DNA from: Russula earlei
Taxonomy: Eukaryota; Basidiomycota; Agaricomycetes; Russulales; Russulaceae
Assembly: GCA_025769875.1 (NCBI GenBank)
Contig: JAGFNK010000178.1
Span: 31,303-95,302 of the forward strand
Direction of reading: 5' to 3'
Length of the DNA stretch: 64,000 nucleotides
Made by a program: the position numbers and the translations under genes
The notes under the pieces: generated by a model
Told to the model about the DNA's origin: nothing
What the model saw: the letters and a program-made list of their open reading frames with translations, nothing else
The model's database searches: none
Shown: in pieces, positions 55,544 through 64,000 of the stretch
Layout of the letters: every line of letters starts with the position of its first letter
Position numbering within the stretch: position 1 is the stretch's first letter

Positions 55544-56661
55544 AAGGTGGTACTTCATTGCAGAAAATGCCAGCTCAATTGGGTTATAATCAGGGGAGTA
55601 GGGCAGCAGAAATTCAACATGCATACCCCTAAATATGAACAGGAGTGTCAACAGTGTCAATAAATATGAATAGAATTTACTGAGATTCAATAAGCTCTAT
55701 AATGGCAGGGTGCTTGTGAATTCGACAATTGTCCATAACAATGACTGAATTGGGGGCCGGAAATGGCTGCATATGATCCAAGAGGCGATTGATGAATGTG
55801 TAGAAAAGCTCAGTATTGAAAGAGCCTTCGACAACGTCACAGTGTATGATACCATCATTGAGAGATAACGCAGGAAGGACAGAATATCTGGCACATGAAA
55901 ATCATGAGTTACATGGCATTTATGGATTGCATGTCACGCACCATTGTCCTTGACAGAAAAATGCCTTGCGCGTGGCTTTCCTGCCATGAATAGCCCAAGC
56001 TCATCCACAGTATGTTGTTTGGCGATCAACAGAACTCTAATCCACAAAGACAAGCTGATTTGGATAATAGGTTCCAATATGTGCAGCAAATGCAGCTCGC
56101 TTTTCTTCACTACGCTCAAGTGCAGTGCGTGAGAGCTGTCCATCGTGTATCAGAAGTTTGAAATGTACATAATGGAAAGTGTGTACCTTCTTCATACTAA
56201 AGCCAGCCTTGATAAGTGTCCTCCATATCGTTGACACTGATACTGACGCCCCACATGTCTCTAACAGTTCCATATGCAACTTGTCAAGAAAGAGATCTGG
56301 CGCGCTATTCAGAGTTGTGAGCAGGTGCTGTATGGGTCCAATTTCAATAAAAATGCCTGCTAGTACAGATTTTGGGCCACATACCTCGACATCATAGTCA
56401 CAAAGTGTCCGATGGAGTTGAGGTTTTGAGTGGTGGGAAAGTTTGACACCACCATTCTGCTTGAAGTTGGCGATGATCTCTTTCACTTTTCGCTCACTTA
56501 CATCTGTATACATGGAGATTTCCTCCACAGACATGGTTGTGTTGAGACGAATGATGATCCATTGCACTTCTTCTGAGACTGCTTTGCCTTTAGCCATGGC
56601 GGTGATGGGTGTGTTGAATGTTTCTCTTTGGGAACGAAGACATCTCGACTGTCTCAGAGTC

Positions 56662-57472
56662 AGAGTCGGACTCCCTGATTACCACCACCCCCAGTCCCCT
56701 CTGCCCTCATCCACCATCAACCCCCATCATAGCTTCATCAGCTGCTCCATTCTTAGCCTTGCCAAGTTGTCGCCATCATGGCCCCTGTCCTGCCCACTGC
56801 CGCCTCTCGTCCATCTGCACCTGCTTTGTCCACCATCTAGTCGTTTCAGTTCTGTTGGCCATTCTGTTGGCCACACGTGCTGCCTTGCTGTCTCAGTCAC
56901 AGTCGCCGCAGTCTCAGCCTCCTCCTCGTCCCCTCTAGCTGCTGTTACTTTGGTCCAGCCAGCCCCTACAATGTCAGCTTCATCTGGCTTCTTCCACTGC
57001 TTCAGTCTCGCTCGCAGCTGTCGCCTGAGCTCGTCCATGCCACCATCTTGGTCTCAACCCTGACCGTTGTTTTAGTCTCATGCAACACACATTGTCCAAG
57101 AAGGCCCCAGACCTGAGCTTAGTCACTCGCCACCTCAGGAGGAGCAGAAACAGCCTCCACACCACCAGTGCCAGAGATGCTGCTGACATAAGTAATATGC
57201 CCCACTCCACCCCTCATGTCACCTCATCCCCGTAGGTCTGAATGTGTCGTACAACAGTGTAGACCGTTAGGCATTCAAACATCCCAACAAGGTCCGTACC
57301 ATCATAGAATATGGTTGATCAAGAGCCATTTCTGGGTATCCCTGTGTCTGATTGCTCATCTCTCCCAGACCACTAGCATTTACAAAGCCGATGAGCCCAA
57401 CAGATCCCTATGCTGAACTGCCACACGAAACTTCTAGTGTTGCCAATGTACTGAATATCTCTCGGCATCAAT
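56662..57472 (-). repeat. Right long inverted repeat of the Tc1-type element
   Basis: Inverted copy of 46107-47012, about 100 bp shorter because of internal deletions. It starts about 65 bp upstream of the transposase start codon and so probably contains its promoter. Confidence 0.85.
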
Positions 57473-60006
57473 TATTCCCGTTTTCAGCACACTTGGTGGA
57501 GTTTGAATTCCACCCAAACTGGTGCAGAAAACCCTCTCAAACGTGCAGGGTGAATATCTCCCTCAAAACAGCTTCAATTCACATGAAACATATTGTCCCT
57601 GAATTGCCTGAATGAGGGCTAGGCAGCCCCATTGTTTTCATGAGATTTGAGTGAGAATTGGTGGAGCTGGACTCAAGCCACCTCCACATGTGTATTAGAT
57701 GAATTACAACTCAAAATCACGGTCTATATCTATTATTTTTCCCTCATGTTGTACCCATGGGCTGTCTTGAGGCAGCCCCATAGTGTTTTTGACTCAAGCA
57801 TTGTGGTGTGCAATGTCATTTCCCTCATATCATGTGACAGTAGCACGGTCGTGTGCTGGGAAGGAGCCCCCCCAGGAAGTGCACACCTGAGCCCATGGGG
57901 CGGTGAAGTGTGTCCAAGAATGCAGAATGACTTCATAAGACTGAAGCTCCAAAGAGGAGGAGCACCTAGCGGAAACGTGAGAATGCAGTTTGTTCATTCG
58001 ACTGCACTCAGGTTCACACAGATGATAAGGGAACAACAGGGCAACTTTATTCAACATCGTAGCAGATACAGGTGGGAACTAAGGCTAAGGGACAGGAAAA
58101 GCACAAAAGACAGGCATATGAAAGGAAATCTAGATGTGAGAAGGGGACCAAAGCTGGACAACACAAGGTATCGAGTCATGGTCTCCAGTGGCTGTGGTAG
58201 TGGCGTGTGGCAATTTGTGAACGATGGCCGAGGCCAGGTGTGGCAATGAGGGGTGTGGTTGAGTTGCGATGTGAGGAGGGGGAGACGATGCAAAGGAGAG
58301 GCTGGAGGGGGGATAGGGAGAGTGCTGGTGGGTGGTCGCTTGGGTGCTGATGGTGCTGCCGAACGCAATTGCAGGTGGGACAATTGGAGAACTTGGATGG
58401 CAGATGCAAGGTAAAGGAGCAAGGGGGCATGGAAGTAGAAAGGGAGAGGGAAGATGGCGGCAGGCTGGGAAATGGATGCTCAGGTGGCGTGCAGATCTCT
58501 GACTAACAAAGTGAGAGTCTAGTAAAAAAGGGGAGAAAAGCATACCGAAATGTACAGTAGCAACACCGTCTGATGGCAACGAAGACGGCAGCGTGGTACG
58601 GGGCTCTTCGGCTGTGCATTGGGACTTGTCAGTGCATGGTGAAGGCGGGGGCGTTGAGGGCAGAGGGCATGCAGCAGTTGATGGGGGCAACGACGATGAT
58701 GATGTGAGGACGAAGAGGAGATGGCACGAAAGGAATATGCACATATGTACTCTTGTAAGCGATTCACGGCCAGCCATATAGCTGTGTGGGTGAGTCGACA
58801 TTGAGGCCATGCACCTTTGTGAATGCAAATGCTAAGCGAGTCGGTGGCACATATGCATATGCTTGTTTTTTCTGAGTTGCTTCCTTGCTGCCACACATCA
58901 CTTGGACACTGTACGTCACTTCTCACACCCACCTCACCTTCACCTAGCCCATTCTCTTGCTCTTGAGGTTGAACATGCCATATGCCAACATCTTCAAGTC
59001 CGTCGTCCAGCGTGCTCTGCTTGTGGTCACTTTATGGGTGAGTTTTCTGTCTTTCAGTTGCAATTCAGGACTGATTCACTTACCAGTGGTTCTGTGGCAC
59101 AATCTTGGTGCAGGATGAGCACCATGACATTGCAACCAGGACGAGCTCGATACCTCAAGTTCGAGCTTTCGTTTGGGTGGCATGCCGACCATTCGGGTGG
59201 GAAGGTGGATGAGGGTCGTCAACCGCAAGGCAGTCTTTCTGAGGAATCTGGGGAGAACACGAACTGACACCATGCGTATAACCAGTCAAATAAAAAAGAG
59301 TTAGGTCATTGCTAGAAAAATGCTTCCCTTGTGTGATATATTACCCCATCAAAAGACTGTGCCTCAGGCTCTCTGTCAGTCTGTCGGAGGGCACATGATG
59401 ACTGAACAATGGCGTTCCTGGTTCAGCTGGCTTATTCCTACCAGCACACGAATGAGGGGAATGTCCCATCTGACAACAAAAAAGGGCATTCGATGGTGAA
59501 GGGGCATGCTCAGGGTGTCCATGCACGCAGGTGCAATGAGGCCACAGGACCTAGGGACCACCCCGACAGCCTCAGTGCAATTGCACCACTCGGCATGGGG
59601 TGAAGATGCAGAAAAAAAGAAAAGAGTGAGATGCACAGGGCACGAACTGATGGTACCAGCTACCCTGTGATGTGCTAAAGACTTCCGTCGCAGGCTACAG
59701 GGATATTGAGGGCAATACATCAGCTACATCCCAGGCACACGTACAACAGGGATGGCCAGCAGTGAGGAGAGGGAGGAAAGGAAGAGATCTGCTTACTCTT
59801 GAAGGGGAGGATGGCGAAAGAGTGGCCTTGCTTTCAGCATGGAGAGGCTTCCAGATAGGACCCAGTACCTTCATAATCATGACTGCTCACAGAGGTATTC
59901 ACTAGGGATCTGCCTGCTCTTGAAAGGGGAGATGGTGAAAGAGTCAACTGCCTTGACAATGGTGTCCATATATCCAAGTCTAGTATAGAAAAGTGTTAGT
60001 ATATTC
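57473..60006. other. No confident gene; possible second-element flank
   Basis: A GA/GT-biased sequence from about 58200 to 58900 gives a Ser/Pro-rich minus-strand frame (58130-58828) that resembles in style, not in sequence, the artefact frames inside the long inverted repeats. It may be the end region of the element that carries the genes to the right. Nothing firmer can be said. Confidence 0.35.
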
Positions 60007-61708
60007 TTAAAATTGAGCCTTCTTATTTTTCTCCATAGCTGATGCATCCTCCACTGCAAAGCGCAAAATCTGTGAGGCTGTCCCGAATTCCATGCCACCA
60101 ACATCTGCCAGCTCACTGCGAGTGAGTGGTACAATGTCTTCAATTCGTATAAAGTTTGTGGGTTTCTACAAGGATGTCAGTGTACTGTGAGAGATCTTCA
60201 CCATGTTTATTTCGGACAGGGTGCTCTTCAATAGAATGGAGCCACTCCCTCAGGTCAGGGTAGGTGATATTCCTATCGGATGCAGTGCGCTTTGACTGGG
60301 GCGGCGAAGACCCAGGGTTTGGAGTAAAGGGAATGATGTTTTCAGAGCGAGGTAAGCGATGGGAGTTTCGAACCATTAACATTGTTGGCAAAGGCACCAC
60401 CCAGCATCATCATCATCATTTGTGCCCATTGGGGTGGATCAGAGGATGATCCAGCCACCGTGTGGCTAGGGTTTGGCATGGAGCCCAACGTATCAGAAGG
60501 GGGTGGTTGTGATGTTTCCCAGTTCCTGACTTTCACCTGTCGAAAGCATTTGTCCTTGAGATTCAGTTTGTCTGGGGGAGTATCAACTGTTGCGAGGTGA
60601 TGTGCCTGCAAAGGTGGTTTTAAGCTATGAAGATCCAAAAGAAAACAATGGCACATACCAACAAGGAGGCCCAAATGCTCAGATCCTCCATTGTGTACTG
60701 GTAGTGTATGCCATTCCTTTGCACATAGCATGGCGTATTGTGCTTTTTGCACTGGTGTTTATCAGTCAAGAGCTTTAAAAGTTCATGTTGTTCTTGGCCA
60801 GGGAGATCCAAAAGCGCATTTGAGGGTGCTGAATGTACCTGGGTCTTTCTTTTCCCTGGACCCTTCTGTCGAGAAATCGTCAGATGAAATTATGTGGAGT
60901 AGCATTTAGGCGCACCTTTTCTGTGCCTGGTTCAGAGGTATCGACAATCTGGATGCTGAAAGGCTTGACTTTGCCCTTTCCACGATTTTTCACCTTCTGT
61001 TCATCGATATGGTTCCACACATGCTCGATTAGCTTTTGAAAGGAAGCTCCATCTTCAAGCAACTTTGCAACAGGCTTGCCCGTCTTGGGCACCATCCAGG
61101 GAAGGATGTATCCAGTGTGCAATAGACAGACAATGCTCGTTTCCATTTTGGCCGCAATTTGGACAAGAAGATCTGAAAATGAGATGTCAGATTCAACAGC
61201 AAGTTCCTGAGACGCATTTTTGTATGGGACATCAAAGGTGAGGTTGATTGTTGGACGGCCTGGGGTCACTAGTCACCCGCGAAAGGGGTCAATTCATCAT
61301 TATTTGCACACCTTCCTCTTCAATTGAAGCATCACTCCCTTCTATGGGTCCGATGGGTGAGGCGCGTTTACCATCATCTGCAAGAGTATATAGGTCCAGT
61401 GGACTGAGTTCCCCAGCTTCTGCATTTACATAGGCATAGGACTCTTCCTCCCCATCCTCATCAATAGCAGGAAGGGATGTCTTGGAAGCCTGAGCTCGTG
61501 GTTGTGATCGCTTTGGTCGAGTGGGAGTGCCTGAGCTGTCACTTTCATTTCCACCAGTTTTTTTTTGGGCAGCCTTCCTTTGGCCAGTAGTATGTGTCGG
61601 TGCAGGCCGGCGAGTTGAAGCACATTGCTTTGAGCCCAGAGGGTTCAGGGGGTTGAAATGGAGGGGTAGAGTAAGGTATGGTGAGCAGCTCTGGGAAGGG
61701 AAGAACAC
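60007..61708 (-). CDS. SAM-like domain gene downstream of the second Tc1-type transposase
   Basis: This is a multi-exon gene. Exon 1 (start at or near 61708) is charged and Pro-rich: TTGQRKAAQKKTGG, TSLPAIDEDGEEESYAYVNA. Exon 2 begins at about 61268: VTPGRPTINLTFDVPYK, SFSDLLVQIAAKMETSIVCL, KLLEDGASFQKLIEHVWNHI. Exon 3: LDLPGQEQHELLKLLTDKHQ, CKKHNTPCYVQRNGIHYQYT with a CxxHxxxC-like metal site, EDLSIWASLL. Then a Pro-rich exon and MMMMMLGGAFANN. The C-terminal module YPDLREWLHSIEEHPVRNKH, GEDLSQYTDIL, FIRIEDIVPLTRSELADVGG, MEFGTASQILRFAVEDASAM matches the end of the first Tc1-type transposase in pattern. It ends KKAQF. It may be a passenger gene of the element; function unknown, perhaps DNA or protein binding. 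Confidence 0.65.
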
Positions 61709-62048
61709 CCTGTCGTCATCCTGGAGTAGGAGTGGACAGGGTGGATGGTTGATGAATAAGCCACATGACTCTTTATGCGCTCACTTTACACAACAACAGG
61801 GCCCACACATGAGGCGCCCGTGCAGGTGTCGTAGCGAGTTTGTGGACACGGGTGAGAACATGGGGAGCAGGTTGTAGGGGGAAAGGCCAGCACAGCTGAT
61901 TTCATGGCCAGCAGCTGTGAGTGGTGGGGGTCTCCCACTGCTTGGGGCAGCAGTTGGCTTGGGGTCCAATGATGTTCAAGGCTGGAATGGTAGCTTTGCA
62001 AGGTACAATACAGTACAACAAGGGGACACCACAGTAACTCAGAAAAAG

Positions 62049-64000
62049 TCAGATATAGTGACATTTGTGGAACCAACCTGCTGCATCATCTGATGTAACA
62101 GAGAATGCTGCCCTATACAGGAAAACCCACACATCGGTATCATCACCACCCAAGTCAGCACGAGCCACACCCCCATTCTGATGAATGTAGGCCTTGATCT
62201 TTGAAAATGCGAATTCAATTGGATTAAAATCAGGACAGTATGGTGGCAGGTAAAGGAGCTGACATCCCCTTCATCAAATGTTATGAACCAAGGCCAGGTC
62301 CTGGCCGTAGCTTGTCCTATTTCACTCAAGAAAGACCTCTCTAACTTTGCATTGCCAACTCCCTTCCATTTTTTGGGCTATTCCCCCTGTGGTACAAGAT
62401 ATCGCTATTGCAAAGGCACTATAACACGACCAGGCACCCGTTTCCTAATCGGGTAATCATCGCGTGGCAACCACATGGTCACCCAGCCACCATGGACCCA
62501 AAACAGTGGCACAAACTCTTAAGAAACTGTTGCATAACTCATCTGACATCATCAAGGCTCCAATGACATCATGGCTGACTGAGCGACTCCACAGTGACCT
62601 CATAGGCTCACTAAGCGCTCCACAGTGATATCATAATGATGTCATCGCTCCACAATGATCAGTAATGCACTCAGTAAGCCTGAAACTTGACACAAGCAAG
62701 TTTATGCCCCTGTAGTCCTATTGGATGGTACCAAAGAGTCTAGAATAGTCCCAGTTCTTTGTAATCGACCCTGTACACTGTATATAAGCCCCAATGAAGC
62801 ATGGCAGTCATCACACTGTCCATTTGTGATACTCTCATCTTCCTGGGTACTCCCCCGCGACCGCTCAGTCTAAAGATTCCCCTCGCCTCCAAGGTACTCT
62901 TCTACGACCGCCTTGTTTAAAGCCCCCTCGCTGCACTGGCCTCCAGTCTTCGCCTCTGCCTCCAGTTACATGTACCAGTCCCCATCTGGTACATTCTAGT
63001 CATTTGGCTTGTCCTCCTGTTCAACGCCACCTACGCCACGTACCATCTGTTCCGACCCTTGCCCACCTGCTCCTGAGTCCACATGGATCAGCAGTACATG
63101 TCTTGACATCAAATGAGCAATACATCAGCATGAGAAAACAATATAATACCTTTCTTCAACCATTTGGAGTATTCGTGGACTTCTATGAATGCGTGCATTG
63201 TCCATGATCAATACTGAGTTCTTGCCAGGGAAGGGATTCATTTTTGAAAGTAGACCTTGGATGAAGCCGGTAAATAGTTCAGATGTGAAAGAACCCTCAA
63301 CCAGCTGGCTATAGATGATGCCATTGAGTGAGAGCGCTGGGAGAAGCAAATAACTGGATACTTTGTATTCTAGTCTGTTGTAGATATAGATAGCAGGACA
63401 CAACCGTTTTCCTTGAATGAAAAAGCTCTTCCTTACCGCTGCTTGCCCTGACATCACCCATGCTCACCCTCGAAGGTCAGTTAGGTGATCAAAGGAGCTT
63501 TTGTCCACAAAAACTGCCTGCTCTGTGGTATAGGTGATGCCAAAGGTATACCAATACTGAAGGCGCAGGTCCTCGTTGCGCTCTAGTGCGTTTTTGCTCA
63601 GCTGGGCAAGTCAGTGCACTTGAGTGTGAACTCAAGGTGATATGACTTACCTTCTTCATTGTGAAGCCACCCCTTCTCAGGGTATCCCATATAGTCGTCA
63701 ATGACACCTCAACGCCAGTCCTTTCTCTTAAAATATCTCTCAGCTCATCAAGATAGGCATCCGGAGTATGGAAGATGGTGCCTTGAAGAAACTAGCCAAT
63801 ATGCGCCACAGAACAAACTAGAGAATGTGGGGAACTCACTTGTACTTCCTGCATTGTAGGATTCTATTTGCTGGTTGGAGTAGACTGTTTGGGTGATTGG
63901 CTGTTCCACGAGATCTGAAATCGGCCACAATGTGCTCTATAGTACGATGAGGAAACTGCAGTGTGATGGGTGATATCATCAAGGTCAATCTTGAAGACAT
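62049..64000 (-). pseudogene. Second Tc1/IS630-type transposase, 5' end outside the window, solo LTR inside
   Basis: The gene runs in from the right edge. Recognisable parts: TGVEVSLTTIWDTLRRGGFT and MKK near 63655-63720, VFVDKSS near 63500, LNGIIYSQLVEGSFTSELFT and NSVLIMDNARIHRSPRI near 63180-63330. After an intron that holds the solo LTR it reads GCQLLYLPPYCPDFNPIEFA, FSKIKAYIHQNGGV and the usual transposase end AAFSVTSDDAAGWFHKCHYI, stopping at 62049. The first Asp motif reads VDKSS where the other copy has VDESS. Some frames around 63380-63480 are broken. Unlike the first copy it keeps the normal C-terminus and has no fused SAM-like module. Confidence 0.75.
62279..63108 (+). mobile_element. 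Solo LTR, 830 bp, in a transposase intron
   Basis: It begins TGTTATGAACC and ends CTTGACA, flanked by TCAAA at 62274-62278 and 63109-63113. A TATA box (TGTATATAAGCC) lies near 62778. Several TGACATCAT and related motifs lie in its first half. It shows no similarity to the copia or gypsy LTRs in this window, so it belongs to a different LTR family. Removing it restores a normal-looking intron of about 43 nt, with GTATTATATTG at one end and CATTTGAAG at the other. Confidence 0.85.

Larger units (their letters stand above)
47683..56597 (-). pseudogene. Tc1/IS630-type transposase with SAM-like C-terminus, interrupted
   Basis: The gene starts MAKGKAVSEEVQWIIIRLNT at 56597, with helix-turn-helix parts (MSVEEISMYTDVSERKVKEI, VSVSTIWRTLIKAGFSMKK), then the DDE domain: LVFVDESS, DRQTTYGYGAWAIHGRKATR, VLPALSLNDGIIHCDVVEGS, NSVIVMDNCRIHKHP and LLPYSPDYNPIELAFSAMKY. 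The gypsy element sits after KYHL (codons at 55549). Across it the frame continues CHNGEYIRSQ at 48152 downward. The usual transposase end is replaced by a Pro-rich linker and a SAM-like helical module: GPWLEYCDMHHDSQGEDFSN, YRRINQLVRDRMSEEKLSNW, LNIGKGTADLLIQYATEDME. It stops at 47683. Two or three introns lie in the 5' half. The insertion inactivates it. Confidence 0.8.
46107..57472 (-). mobile_element. Tc1/IS630-type element with long inverted repeats, split by a gypsy insertion
   Basis: The ends ATTGATGCCGAGAGAT (46107) and its complement (to 57472) are each flanked by TA (46105-46106, 57473-57474), the Tc1/mariner target duplication. The inverted repeats are long: about 46107-47012 on the left and 56662-57472 on the right, with small indels. 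Without the gypsy insertion the element is about 4.0 kb. It carries one transposase gene on the minus strand. Confidence 0.85.

Noticed and set aside
58130..58828. Minus-strand 232-residue Ser/Pro/His frame
   Set aside because: Composition follows the GA/GT-biased DNA; there is no motif, and the frame has no conserved blocks.

Overview
The window looks like a gene-poor, transposon-rich stretch of a basidiomycete genome, most likely an Agaricomycete. The evidence is the introns of about 45-60 nt with GT..AG ends, the gene content (polysaccharide lyase 14, fungal TOM70, DPH2, tafazzin, a CAX-type antiporter) and the mobile-element mix (chromodomain Ty3/gypsy, Ty1/copia, ORF1-type LINE, MULE, PIF/Harbinger, Tc1/IS630). 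All names come from recognising motifs by eye; no database was searched.

Positions 1-26,200 are mostly host genes. After a broken gene end and a 5'-truncated MULE transposase come a small secreted-protein gene (A), a small unrecognised fungal gene, TOM70 and DPH2 (divergent, sharing a 140-bp promoter), a 5-kb stretch without a recognisable gene, a secreted PL14 polysaccharide lyase, a long acidic protein with a possible CH-like C-terminus, tafazzin with a 19-nt microexon, a CAX-family antiporter and a second secreted-protein gene (B). A third member (C) lies at 36.8-37.6 kb. A, B and C share an 83-nt signal-peptide exon, a phase-2 intron and promoter sequence, but their mature parts have almost nothing in common.

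Positions 27,000-64,000 are a nest of mobile elements. A young copia element (two 541-bp LTRs, TSD GGCAC) sits in the 5' LTR of a decayed relative. A LINE with an ORF1-type frame, a poly(A) end and a 13-bp TSD sits inside a Harbinger-type MITE. Next to it a decayed Harbinger element (Myb/SANT plus HARBI1 frames) is bracketed by inverted arrays of a 153-155 bp repeat. A Tc1/IS630-type element (TA duplication, inverted repeats of 0.8-0.9 kb) has its transposase split by a chromodomain gypsy element (two 492-bp LTRs, TSD AAGGT). A second Tc1-type transposase at the right edge has an 830-bp solo LTR (TSD TCAAA) in an intron.

The most interesting content is: (1) the Tc1-type transposase fused to a SAM-like C-terminal module that also occurs in a separate gene just downstream of the second transposase; (2) the gypsy element's third ORF, with two CCHC knuckles and a start codon that overlaps the pol stop as ATGA; (3) the three-gene secreted family; and (4) the tafazzin microexon that carries the catalytic histidine. 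Exon borders were placed by eye and may be off by a base or so. No tRNA, rRNA or CRISPR array was seen.
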